The translations under genes were made by a program, and so were the position numbers. The notes beneath the pieces were generated by a model that ran no database searches, was not told where the DNA came from, and was given only the letters and a program-made list of their open reading frames with translations. A stretch of DNA of 64,000 nucleotides from Segatella baroniae B14 (GTDB lineage Bacteria; Bacteroidota; Bacteroidia; Bacteroidales; Bacteroidaceae): the NCBI RefSeq assembly GCF_022024235.1, contig NZ_CP091800.1, positions 796,001 through 860,000 on the forward strand. Direction: 5' to 3'. This document shows, piece by piece, positions 46,514 to 55,950 of this stretch. Within the stretch, counting starts at the first letter, position 1; each line of letters begins with the position of its first letter.

Positions 46514-48190
46514 TTACTTTTGGAGTGCATCATTAATCGTTTCAGCATTGTGATGACGAAGGTAATCATAGATACCCCCAAGGTGCTCTCTAACCTTACC
46601 ACCGCCAAACTCATATACTTTGCTTACCAGTCCATCCAGGAATTCACGGTCGTGACTGACGATAATCGCAGTACCATCAAAGGCTTTAATTGCTTCTTTA
46701 AGCACATCTTTACTCTGAAGGTCGAGGTGATTAGTAGGCTCATCGAGAATAAGCAAGTTAACCGGTTCTAAGAGGAGTCTTATCATCGCTAATCGAGAAC
46801 GCTCACCACCGGATAATACTTTTACTTTTTTCTCTGAAGTTTCACCACCAAACATGAAAGCACCCAGCAGATCATTAATCTTGAGTCTGATTTCACCTTT
46901 TGCCACACGGTCGATGGTATCATAGATACTTAAATCATCATCGAGAAGCTGAGCCTGATTCTGAGCAAAATAACCAATCTGCACATTATGACCGATTTTC
47001 AGATTACCTTCAAACGGAATCTGTCCCATAATACATTTTACCAATGTACTCTTACCTTCACCATTCTTACCGACAAAAGCAACTTTTTCCCCTCTTCTTA
47101 TCGTCAGATTTACACCAGAGAATACGGTATGATCGCCACTACTTTCTAGATGCTGACGCTCCTGATAAAGACGTTTAGGATAAGTTTTGCTCACATTCTC
47201 ACAAATAACAGGAAAATCGCCAGAGCGAAGGCAAGGTGGAAATTTGAGGTGCATAGCCTTATTATCCACTTCGTCTACCTCGATAGGTACTATTTTATCC
47301 AACTGGCGCAAACGCTGTTGCACCTGTACGGCTTTAGTTGCCTGATAGCGGAAACGATCAACAAAAGCCCTGATATCAGCTATCTCTTTCTGCTGGTTCT
47401 CATAAGCACGCAACTGCTGTTCACGACGCTCTTTGCGAAGCTCCAAGTATTTATCATATTTTACACGATAATCTTCTACATGAGAACATGTAATTTCGAG
47501 TGTACGATTGGTGACATTATTAATAAAGGTACGGTCGTGCGAAACGAGAACTACGGCTTTGGCAAAAGACTGCAGATACTGTTCCAACCACTGGATAGAT
47601 TCGATATCGAGGTGATTGGTAGGCTCGTCGAGCAAAAGCACATCCGGTTTGCGAAGCAAAATCTTAGCTAACTCAATACGCATGCGCCATCCACCAGAAA
47701 ACTCACTAGTAGGACGGTCGAAATCAGTACGTTCGAATCCCAAACCGATAAGGGTACGTTCCATCTCTGCTTCATAGCCATCACCACCGAGCATCATATA
47801 TTGGTCGTAAGCATCAGTAAAGCGCGTAACCAGTTCGGTATAGCTATCGCTTTCATAGTCGGTACGTGTATTCATTTCCTCCTGCATCTGGTCTATCTTC
47901 GCCTTCAACTTGGTAGTATCGGCAAAAGCCTTGCGAGTTTCCTCACGAACTGTGGTATCATCGCTCAGTTTCATTACCTGAGGCAAATAGCCCACAGTGG
48001 TATTGGTACCTATATTGACAGAGCCTGAGGTAGGTTTCTGTAACCCACAAAGAATCTTGAGCATAGTAGACTTACCTGCTCCATTTTTGCCGACGAGGGC
48101 GATACGATCTTTCTCGTTTACGACATAAGAAATATTCTTGTACAGTGGTTTTACCCCAAATTCAACCGTTAAATTATCTACTGAAATCAT
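46514..48190 (-). CDS. ABC-F family ATPase
   Basis: The 558-aa protein has two ABC domains and no membrane segment. Domain 1 (about 1-245) has Walker A GKNGAGKST and the signature FSGGWRMR; the linker (about 245-320) is basic and helical (ELRKERREQQLRAYENQQKE). Domain 2 (about 325-540) has GKNGEGKST, LSGGERSRLA and LLILDEPTNHLDL. ABC-F proteins bind the ribosomal E site and act in translation or antibiotic protection. The plain architecture and solitary position suggest a housekeeping YbiT/Uup-like role rather than resistance. A TACCTTTG -7 box lies at 48211-48218. Confidence 0.93.
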   Translation of the reverse strand: MISVDNLTVEFGVKPLYKNISYVVNEKDRIALVGKNGAGKSTMLKILCGLQKPTSGSVNIGTNTTVGYLPQVMKLSDDTTVREETRKAFADTTKLKAKIDQMQEEMNTRTDYESDSYTELVTRFTDAYDQYMMLGGDGYEAEMERTLIGLGFERTDFDRPTSEFSGGWRMRIELAKILLRKPDVLLLDEPTNHLDIESIQWLEQYLQSFAKAVVLVSHDRTFINNVTNRTLEITCSHVEDYRVKYDKYLELRKERREQQLRAYENQQKEIADIRAFVDRFRYQATKAVQVQQRLRQLDKIVPIEVDEVDNKAMHLKFPPCLRSGDFPVICENVSKTYPKRLYQERQHLESSGDHTVFSGVNLTIRRGEKVAFVGKNGEGKSTLVKCIMGQIPFEGNLKIGHNVQIGYFAQNQAQLLDDDLSIYDTIDRVAKGEIRLKINDLLGAFMFGGETSEKKVKVLSGGERSRLAMIRLLLEPVNLLILDEPTNHLDLQSKDVLKEAIKAFDGTAIIVSHDREFLDGLVSKVYEFGGGKVREHLGGIYDYLRHHNAETINDALQK

Positions 48191-48210
48191 GTTTTATCTT
48201 TTTACGGCTG

Positions 48211-48218
48211 CAAAGGTA
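48211..48218 (-). promoter_or_regulatory. -7 box of the ABC-F gene
   Basis: TACCTTTG on the minus strand matches TAnnTTTG and ends 20 bp before the ATG. The -33 element is not clear. Confidence 0.45.
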
Positions 48219-48310
48219 CATTTTATTCTTGCAAAGAGCACTATGTGTGCAAAGGATTTTTATGTTAAAGTTGATCTCTTTCGGCTTGTATTCCTAAAAA
48301 TAAAACTTTT

Positions 48311-48363
48311 CTCGCCAAGACGCCAAGATACAAAAGCCTTTGCGTCTTGACGTTCTTGGCGAG
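48311..48363. repeat. Imperfect inverted repeat built on ctcgccaaga
   Basis: The left arm starts ctcgccaagacgccaaga and the right arm ends cgttcttggcgag, with the inner part pairing after a one-base slip. It follows the minus-strand ABC-F promoter region and lies past the end of the sensor gene, so it may terminate or be an interspersed repeat. Confidence 0.5.
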
Positions 48364-48396
48364 AATTATCTCTTACAGAACTATTCTGGGTACGGT

Positions 48397-49536
48397 TTAT
48401 CTTCTCGTTAATCGTATAATACGGTCTTGCAACTCTTTAATCTTTTTTCCCTTTTTCCGATTAGCTATATAAAGAATGATTGTACGTGTAATAATAAATA
48501 GAATAAAAACAAAAACGAAAATATTAATCATGCGGTATTGCTTGTATTCCTTTAGGTAGTCATCTATCTGATGGTAAAGCAATTCCAAATTATTTTCCTG
48601 GCGCTCTAACTCCTCAGCAAACTGTATCATAATACCTACATTAGTAGGTGTTATCACAGTCGTTTTCAGTTTATTAACTTTGGCATATTTTTCACCATGC
48701 AATATTTTCTGAGCCAATTCTATGACCTTATCACCGCGCGTCGGATAAGTACAAGTAGCACTGATTTTACCATCACGCACCAATTCCAGTCCACCACCAG
48801 GTATGTTAAGCGCATCTACGCCAGAATAAAGAATAGTACGCTTAATGCCATGTTTCTTTACGCATTTGTATGCAGCATTCGCCATAATATCATTATGTCC
48901 GAAGACATAATCGATATCCGTACGCTTATTAAGAATACTATCCATCACCTTAGTAGCCGGTTCTGCTTTATAGTCGGCATATTCTGATGCAATAATACGT
49001 ATACCTGGGCATTTAGCGATAGCATCCATAAACCCCTGATGGCGCTCTATGGTAGGCATATAATCTTTTAAGCCTTTTAATTCTACGACATTACCCCTGC
49101 CACGAAGTCGGGCACACATATATTGCCCGATAGAATAGCCGATATCATAATTATCAGCACCGATATAGGCCGTATAATGACAGGTATCCACCTTATGACC
49201 GTAAAAAATAACAGGAATGTGATTTTCATACGCACGATTGATAGCTTCGACAAGAGAGTCATTATAATTAGGTGCTACCACCAGCACATCTATACCTTCA
49301 TCGATAAGCATATTAATCTGATCAGACTGCTTTTGCGAATAGTCCTCGTCAGAAACAATATTTACATCAATATTTGGATCGAAATACTTAAACTCCCTCA
49401 TCTCCTTACTCAATTGATTTCTCCAATTGTCCATGCTAGATAGAGAAACACCAATAACGTATTTTTGTTCTTTTTGTTCTGTACAAGAACAAACCAAAAC
49501 GACTAGTAAAATGCAAATATAAAAATAGTGCTTCAT
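48397..49536 (-). CDS. Membrane-anchored sugar-binding sensor domain without kinase (truncated hybrid two-component sensor?)
   Basis: The 379-aa protein has a lipobox-like signal (Cys18 in CSC), a periplasmic sugar-binding domain of the LacI/RbsB type (about 25-320: YVIGVSLSSMDNWRNQL, DVLVVAPN, VFGHNDIMANAAY), a transmembrane helix (about 340-362) and a short basic coil (KKGKKIKELQDRIIRLTRR), then a stop. In Bacteroidetes this arrangement is the sensor half of hybrid two-component systems, where a His kinase, receiver and AraC domain follow. None of these is found downstream (48191-48396). It lies next to GH43 and esterase genes, so it could sense a xylan-derived sugar. Confidence 0.82.
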   Translation of the reverse strand: MKHYFYICILLVVLVCSCTEQKEQKYVIGVSLSSMDNWRNQLSKEMREFKYFDPNIDVNIVSDEDYSQKQSDQINMLIDEGIDVLVVAPNYNDSLVEAINRAYENHIPVIFYGHKVDTCHYTAYIGADNYDIGYSIGQYMCARLRGRGNVVELKGLKDYMPTIERHQGFMDAIAKCPGIRIIASEYADYKAEPATKVMDSILNKRTDIDYVFGHNDIMANAAYKCVKKHGIKRTILYSGVDALNIPGGGLELVRDGKISATCTYPTRGDKVIELAQKILHGEKYAKVNKLKTTVITPTNVGIMIQFAEELERQENNLELLYHQIDDYLKEYKQYRMINIFVFVFILFIITRTIILYIANRKKGKKIKELQDRIIRLTRR

Positions 49537-49594
49537 AAGCTATTACTTGATATAATTATGTCTACTTAAGCGAATATATACTACTTTTTCATCT

Positions 49595-49640
49595 CTATAT
49601 ACTATTGCCAAATATACATTTTTTTGGGGATAGTATATAG
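49595..49640. promoter_or_regulatory. Inverted repeat upstream of the sensor gene
   Basis: The 11-bp arms ctatatactat (49595-49605) and atagtatatag (49630-49640) match perfectly around a 24-base loop. A third, partial copy (tatatactac) lies at about 49575. The loop is unsuited to a terminator, so this may be an operator for the sensor gene. Confidence 0.4.
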
Positions 49641-49696
49641 ATTTCTTGCTATTTTTTTTAAAAATACGTGTAAATATCTCGGAAATGACATAAAAT

Positions 49697-49753
49697 ATAA
49701 GATAAAACCTGTACAGAAGTTGTCAATTTACTTCTGCACAGGTTTTATCTTAT
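49697..49753 (-). terminator. Terminator hairpin after the GH43 gene
   Basis: Arms of about 24 bp with one mismatch (centred on aaaacctgt and acaggtttt) flank a 9-base loop, about 20 bp past the GH43 stop on the minus strand. Confidence 0.75.
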
Positions 49754-49772
49754 ACTATTGGATTGTAGACTT

Positions 49773-51149
49773 TTAATCCATCTTCCACCAGTCAAAGTTC
49801 ATGAGTTTGCGTCCCTTCTGCCCACGGAAAGCAAAATAGATATCATGCACACCGACAGGGCTGTCTTTGAGATGAGCAGAAAGGGTTATCCAGTTTTCCC
49901 ATCCCTTAGTAGAAGGCACCTCGATGGTTGCGAGAGGAGTTTTACTGATACTATCAGCAAAGATATCTATGTAGCCACCCTGTGTAGCACTGGCCACACG
50001 AACGGTAATATTCTTGGCACCACTATTCATATCGACCTCGCGTACCTTTAACCAACTACCATTCTTAACTTCGCTCACATACACACCATCTTTGTCATTC
50101 TGATCGGTCGTAAGTCCATCGCAATAACCGATGGTTTCTGCTTCTACACGTTCGAAAGGATTAAGTGTACCTACAGGAGCTACACCCTCTTTAGTAGGCA
50201 TAATCGTTGGAATAGTACCATCAGCATTCCAGGTAAACTCCTCGATGGCTGTACTGCGGTCGAATCCACCGCCACCAGGAAGATTTCCAGTATGATAGAA
50301 GAAATAGCTATGTCCTTTGAAATCGACAATACCGCAATGATTAGTAAACGACTGCGTACTGTTCAGTTGTGGCATAATCGTGCCTTTGTAAGTCCACGGT
50401 CCCATAGGTTTCTTACTCATCGAATAAGCGATATGTTCTGGTACACCACCTGCAGCATAAAGCATATAATAGTTTTTACCATGCTTAGAAAGCCATGGAC
50501 CTTCGGTATAGATATCCTTATATGCATGATTAGCTACTTTAGCAGAATCACGGAACAGCGGAGAAGGTGCTCCAAAACTCTTCTCATCTTGATGCACGAG
50601 GGTAACATCGCTTACAAAACTAACCATATTATCGTTAAGTTCTGCCTGGTGAATCTCTGGATTACCCCATACTAGATAGGCTTTCTTACCATCTACAAGT
50701 ACGGTAGGGTCGATATTATCCCACTTACCATCATCGTATAGTGGATGTCCGAGTGCATCCCTAAAAGGCCCCGTCGGACTGTCGGCTACAGCTACGCCGA
50801 TAGCCATACCACCAGAGAGTTTGCTATGGGCACATACATACCAGTAATACTTACCGTTACGTTCACAACACTGTGTGGCCCAGGCACGGTCATCAGCCCA
50901 TGAAAATGTATTCAGTCCGATAACTTCACCATGATCAGTCCAATTCACCATGTCTGTTGTCGAATACACACGCCACTGATACATCCAGAAGAAATCTGCA
51001 TGCGGTTCATCCACATCAGCATAGAGATAAAGTCTGTCTTTTGTCGCCAACGGAGCGGGATCAGCCGTATAACGGGTTTGGATAACAGGATTTTGAGCTT
51101 GAGCAAAAGTTGATGCTGTCAAAGCTAAACCTAAGAGAATATTTTTCAT
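49773..51149 (-). CDS. Glycoside hydrolase family 43 protein with C-terminal CBM6
   Basis: The 458-aa protein has a signal peptide (about 1-18), a five-bladed GH43 domain (about 20-325) and a CBM6-like domain (about 330-458, FERVEAETIGYCDGL to MNFDWWKM). Likely catalytic residues are Asp30 in YTADPAP (base), Asp147 in NIDPTV (pKa modulator) and Glu216 in YTEGPWL (acid). GH43-CBM6 proteins are mostly arabinofuranosidases or xylosidases acting on arabinoxylan. It follows the esterase gene by 19 bp in one operon, which supports a joint role in removing side groups from xylan. Confidence 0.92.
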   Translation of the reverse strand: MKNILLGLALTASTFAQAQNPVIQTRYTADPAPLATKDRLYLYADVDEPHADFFWMYQWRVYSTTDMVNWTDHGEVIGLNTFSWADDRAWATQCCERNGKYYWYVCAHSKLSGGMAIGVAVADSPTGPFRDALGHPLYDDGKWDNIDPTVLVDGKKAYLVWGNPEIHQAELNDNMVSFVSDVTLVHQDEKSFGAPSPLFRDSAKVANHAYKDIYTEGPWLSKHGKNYYMLYAAGGVPEHIAYSMSKKPMGPWTYKGTIMPQLNSTQSFTNHCGIVDFKGHSYFFYHTGNLPGGGGFDRSTAIEEFTWNADGTIPTIMPTKEGVAPVGTLNPFERVEAETIGYCDGLTTDQNDKDGVYVSEVKNGSWLKVREVDMNSGAKNITVRVASATQGGYIDIFADSISKTPLATIEVPSTKGWENWITLSAHLKDSPVGVHDIYFAFRGQKGRKLMNFDWWKMD

Positions 51150-51168
51150 TTTAATTATAGATTACGAT

Positions 51169-52380
<1,212 letters not shown>

Positions 52381-52543
52381 CCAAAAAGCAATGAGATAAA
52401 CTTTGTGAAACGTACCTTTTACTATTCTCTATGTTACATTTGGGGATTAATTATGTTTAAGATGGGTAGCATGTCAAGTATTTTCGTTAGGTGCGTGAAT
52501 TAGTTTCCTCCTACTTTTCATGAATTCTACCAATATTATAAGC

Positions 52544-52867
52544 TCATTTAACAGGTACTAAACAACTAACATCGCCCCACTGATTTTTCATAACGAGTGT
52601 ATCCTTGCGAAATGAAATATGTTGTACGATAGTATCACCATCACTAACTATAGTCATACTATCGCCTGCAAACTGATAAGGGACTGCCACAATAGGATAT
52701 TCATCTACATAATACAAACTATCCTTATCGATTTTGAACACTGTAACTTCATAATCACTTGGCGCCCAAAAACCAAATAATCGGGACTGTAGACTTTGTT
52801 GAGGCGAAGAGGCCATGCAAGACAACAGGGCAAAAGCAACTATTGAAATAAAAAATATTTTTTTCAT
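52544..52867 (-). CDS. Small lipoprotein, array paralog A (107 aa)
   Basis: The lipobox ends at Cys17 (LLSC). The mature part is a short beta-rich domain (GFWAPSDYEVTVFKIDKDS, then YPIVAVPYQFAGDSM, ending PVK). The start at MKKIFF (52867) is chosen because all paralogs share it; a frame from 52894 overlaps the previous gene. It is the only array member separated from the others: it follows the membrane-protein gene by 16 bp. The 3' flank (52508-52548) matches that of the other copies up to the point where the immunity-like gene would begin. Confidence 0.75.
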   Translation of the reverse strand: MKKIFFISIVAFALLSCMASSPQQSLQSRLFGFWAPSDYEVTVFKIDKDSLYYVDEYPIVAVPYQFAGDSMTIVSDGDTIVQHISFRKDTLVMKNQWGDVSCLVPVK

Positions 52868-52883
52868 ATTTTCAGATTCTGCT

Positions 52884-53423
52884 TTAGTTTTCATTCCACC
52901 ACATAATGCTGATTATACCTGCACAAATTGCGCCAATGAAAAATATAGAAGAAATGACATGCCAAACTGCATTATTCTTATGACTTTCAAATTTATGGAA
53001 ATAGTCTATATATTCCTCATTTTTGGGGTCCAAGAAGTGGGTAAACAGTAAAGAGAGACCACAAGTGATTATAAGAAATATATTGAAATGGGAATTCTGA
53101 ATAGGAAGTATTCTAAGTTTCTTGAAAACTGATAGAATAAGCATTTCATAAGGAACAAACATAAAAACTAATGTTCCTTCTGCACGCGTAATACCCATTC
53201 CTATATTTATATCATAAAAAACGATGTCCATCGTTTTATGTATATTTCTTATGTAGTGCTCCAAGGTTGGATTGTTTTTTTGAATAAAGCCGAACGGATT
53301 CCAAAAATATAGCCGTTTGGCTAAACGATCTAACATAGGCCCAAGTTTTCTCATCGGCATGCGATAAGTCCAGCATTCTGCACAATATAGTGAATATAAC
53401 AGTCTTACTACAAATAGTTTCAT
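52884..53423 (-). CDS. Hypothetical membrane protein (179 aa)
   Basis: The protein has a basic, Cys-containing N-terminal part and two strong membrane helices (about 107-127 and 154-174). The first 100 residues look like a cytoplasmic helical domain (FGFIQKNNPTLEHYIRNIHK). I do not recognise the family. It lies between the immunity-like gene and lipoprotein A in the same direction, so it belongs to the accessory island and may be a second type of immunity protein for a membrane-acting toxin, which is speculation. Confidence 0.6.
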   Translation of the reverse strand: MKLFVVRLLYSLYCAECWTYRMPMRKLGPMLDRLAKRLYFWNPFGFIQKNNPTLEHYIRNIHKTMDIVFYDINIGMGITRAEGTLVFMFVPYEMLILSVFKKLRILPIQNSHFNIFLIITCGLSLLFTHFLDPKNEEYIDYFHKFESHKNNAVWHVISSIFFIGAICAGIISIMWWNEN

Positions 53424-53472
53424 ATTTATTAAACGTAAGCTTATTAAGTTTGTTTGATATTTGTTTTAATTT

Positions 53473-54201
53473 TTAACAAGAAATGGGGGCACTTTTCAAC
53501 GCCACACCCGTTAAGTTCGCTTTTTTTATATTTTTGCGAATATCATCTGAAACGAACAAAGTTGGTAATATCTCCCACCAATTGTCCATATTTGGTATTG
53601 GGAAGATGCTATATTTCTGAATCTTGGATTGCGAATAAACACGTTTAATTATTCTTCCATTTCCTGCAAAAATACATTTACTTTCATCTAGAATGTCAAA
53701 TTGCTCATGGAACATAGGAATATAATAATTTCTAACTTCATGGTTATACACAACATGGCATCTAATCCACTGAAGTTTTTCTTGTCCTGTCAAGCAAGTA
53801 TCAACACATTTTTTTAGTTGTGACGAAAATAAAGGCCAAGCCTGATTATTGGGTAAATAGTCAAGCCATATTTCTTTCAGACCAGAAAAGTCTTGGCTGA
53901 TCTGCAACCCATCATGAGTTACACGAATGCAATAAAGTGTAAGATCATAAGGCAGTTGTAATAATCCATCGCTATCATGGATAATTTTACAAGGCATTGT
54001 AACATCATCGGATAAAAATGCACTTGCACCTTCTTTATTTTCTTTAGGGTATAAGGAATAATACTTCTTCATATAATAGTTATTTCCAGAAATTCTTTCT
54101 AAGCATATTTGGATTATCACGTCATTAGAATTAAGTGGATCTAGTAATTTTGTCACTCGCTTCAACAGAACTCTATCAATTGAAGTTCTTCTACTGTACA
54201 A
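53473..54201 (-). CDS. Immunity-protein-like protein (Imm11/Imm43 style, 242 aa)
   Basis: The frame starts at a TTG (54199-54201), with an in-frame stop five codons upstream, so the N-terminus is uncertain. The C-terminus LFVSDDIRKNIKKANLTGVALKSAPI resembles the end of Imm11/Imm43-type immunity proteins, where a late-region S-x-x-x...G-V/L-x-F pattern recurs (named here as a landmark only). No signal peptide or membrane segment is present. The first 26 codons recur, fused to a different short tail, three times in the adjacent lipoprotein array. No toxin gene is seen in the window, so this would be an orphan immunity gene. Confidence 0.6.
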   Translation of the reverse strand: MYSRRTSIDRVLLKRVTKLLDPLNSNDVIIQICLERISGNNYYMKKYYSLYPKENKEGASAFLSDDVTMPCKIIHDSDGLLQLPYDLTLYCIRVTHDGLQISQDFSGLKEIWLDYLPNNQAWPLFSSQLKKCVDTCLTGQEKLQWIRCHVVYNHEVRNYYIPMFHEQFDILDESKCIFAGNGRIIKRVYSQSKIQKYSIFPIPNMDNWWEILPTLFVSDDIRKNIKKANLTGVALKSAPISC

Positions 54202-54237
54202 TTCCTACTTTTCATGAATTCTACCAATATTATAAGT

Positions 54238-54561
54238 TCATTTAACAGGTACAAAACAATTAACCTCGCCTAATTTATTTTTCATAACAAGTGTATCCTT
54301 GCGAAATGAAATATGTTGTACGATAGTTGCTCCCCAATAATCTAGGGACATACTATCGCCTGCAAACTGATAAGGGACTGCCACAATAGGATATTCATCT
54401 ACATAATACAAACTATCCTTATCGATTTTGAACACTGTAACCTCATCACCACTTGGCGCCCAAAAACCATATAATCGGGACTGTAAACTTTGTTGAGGCG
54501 AAGAGGCCATGCAAGACAACAGGGCAAAAGCAACTATTGACATAAAAAATATTTTTTTCAT
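54238..54561 (-). CDS. Small lipoprotein, array paralog B (107 aa)
   Basis: Same plan as paralog A: lipobox Cys17, GFWAPSGDEVTVFKIDKDS and a C-terminal PVK. It has diverged most from the rest in the C-terminal third (SLDYWGATIVQH; NKLGEVNCF). The start at MKKIFF is preferred to a TTG two codons upstream (54567). It directly precedes the immunity-like gene (36 bp). Confidence 0.75.
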   Translation of the reverse strand: MKKIFFMSIVAFALLSCMASSPQQSLQSRLYGFWAPSGDEVTVFKIDKDSLYYVDEYPIVAVPYQFAGDSMSLDYWGATIVQHISFRKDTLVMKNKLGEVNCFVPVK

Positions 54562-54608
54562 ATTCAAACAAATCTTATAAGATAAACTTTTTTTTCAAAT
54601 AATTAGTA

Positions 54609-54646
54609 TAACTAATAGCATCATTTTTTAATGATACTATTAGTTA
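54609..54646 (-). terminator. Hairpin within array unit, between scar and lipoprotein B
   Basis: The sequence taactaatagcatcatt is followed by T-run and its near-complement (one mismatch). It recurs with the 571-bp period at about 55180-55217 and 55751-55788. It probably terminated the full-length gene whose end the scar preserves. Confidence 0.6.
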
Positions 54647-54658
54647 TTAAAGATATTG

Positions 54659-54772
54659 CTAGTATTGTTTTATTTCTATATGAAATGCAGGATCATGAGA
54701 ATTAAATGGATCTAGTAATTTTGTCACTCGCTTCAACAGAACTCTATCAATTGAAGTTCTTCTACTGTACAA
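54659..54772 (-). pseudogene. Scar of immunity-like gene, unit 1
   Basis: A 37-codon frame begins like the 53473-54201 gene (TTG start, YSRRTSIDRVLLKRV, LLDPFNS) and then ends with an unrelated tail (HDPAFHIEIKQY). It looks like an internally deleted gene in which the start of one copy is joined to the end of another. Confidence 0.6.
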
Positions 54773-54808
54773 TTCCTACTTTTCATGAATTCTACCAATA
54801 TTATAAGC

Positions 54809-55132
54809 TCATTTAACAGGTACTAAACAACTAACATCGCCCCACTGATTTTTCATAACGAGTGTATCCTTGCGAAATGAAATATGTTGTACGATAGTAT
54901 CACCATCACCAACTATAGTCATACTATCGCCTGCAAACTGATAAGGGACTGCCACAATAGGATATTCATCTACATAATACAAACTATCCTTATCGATTTT
55001 TAACACTGTAACTTCATAATCACTTGGCGCCCAAAAACCAAATAATCGGGACTGTAGACTTTGTTGAGGCGAAGATGCCATGCAAGACAACAGGGCAAAA
55101 GCTACTATTGAAATAAAAAATATTTTTTTCAT
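54809..55132 (-). CDS. Small lipoprotein, array paralog C (107 aa)
   Basis: Nearly identical to paralogs A and D (GDGDTIVQHISFRKDTLVMKN; SCLVPVK). The frame is open upstream to 55195, but the extra residues come from the hairpin region, so MKKIFF at 55132 is chosen. Lipobox Cys17. Confidence 0.75.
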   Translation of the reverse strand: MKKIFFISIVAFALLSCMASSPQQSLQSRLFGFWAPSDYEVTVLKIDKDSLYYVDEYPIVAVPYQFAGDSMTIVGDGDTIVQHISFRKDTLVMKNQWGDVSCLVPVK

Positions 55133-55229
55133 ATTCAAACAAATCTTATAAGATAAACATTTTTTTAAAACAATTAGTATAACTAATAGCATCATTTTTT
55201 AATGATACTATTAGTTATTAAAGATATTG

Positions 55230-55343
55230 CTAGTATTGTTTTATTTCTATATGAAATGCAGGATCACGAGAATTAAGTGGATCTAGTAATTTTGTCACTC
55301 GCTTCAACAGAACTCTATCAATTGAAGTTCTTCTACTGTACAA
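55230..55343 (-). pseudogene. Scar of immunity-like gene, unit 2
   Basis: Same truncated frame as at 54659-54772, with small changes (LDPLNSRDPAFHIEIKQY). It directly follows lipoprotein D and precedes lipoprotein C. Confidence 0.6.
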
Positions 55344-55379
55344 TTCCTACTTTTCATGAATTCTACCAATATTATAAGC

Positions 55380-55703
55380 TCATTTAACAGGTACTAAACA
55401 ACTAACATCGCCCCACTGATTTTTCATAACGAGTGTATCCTTGCGAAATGAAATATGTTGTACGATAGTATCACCATCACCAACTATAGTCATACTATCG
55501 CCTGCAAACTGATAAGGGACTGCCACAATAGGATATTCATCTACATAATACAAACTATCCTTATCGATTTTTAACACTGTAACTTCATAATCACTTGGCG
55601 CCCAAAAACCAAATAATCGGGACTGTAGACTTTGTTGAGGCGAAGAGCCCATGCAAGACAGCATAATAAATGCTGCTATTGAAATAAAAAATATTTTTTT
55701 CAT
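55380..55703 (-). CDS. Small lipoprotein, array paralog D (107 aa)
   Basis: The mature part is identical or nearly so to paralog C. The signal peptide differs (AAFIMLSCMGSS), so recombination may have shuffled 5' ends between copies. A TTG start two codons upstream is possible (55709). Confidence 0.75.
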   Translation of the reverse strand: MKKIFFISIAAFIMLSCMGSSPQQSLQSRLFGFWAPSDYEVTVLKIDKDSLYYVDEYPIVAVPYQFAGDSMTIVGDGDTIVQHISFRKDTLVMKNQWGDVSCLVPVK

Positions 55704-55800
55704 ATTCAAACTAATCTTATAATATAAACTTTTTTTTCAAATAATTAGTATAACTAATAGCATCATTTTTTAATGATACTATCAGTTATTAAAGATATTG

Positions 55801-55914
55801 CTAGTATTGTTTTATTTCTATATGAAATGCAGGATCACGAGAATTAAGTGGATCTAGTAATTTTGTCACTCGCTTCAACAGAACTCTATCAATTGAAGTT
55901 CTTCTACTGTACCA
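55801..55914 (-). pseudogene. Scar of immunity-like gene, unit 3
   Basis: Same frame as the other scars, but the putative TTG start has changed (cca instead of caa on the plus strand), so this copy has lost even that weak start. Confidence 0.55.
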
Positions 55915-55950
55915 TTCCTACTTTTCATGAATTCTACCAATATTATAAGC

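Noticed and set aside
54609..54646. Inverted repeats in the array read as IS or integron ends
   Set aside because: The loop is a short T-run and the pair lies between two genes on one strand, which fits a terminator; no recombinase gene is nearby.
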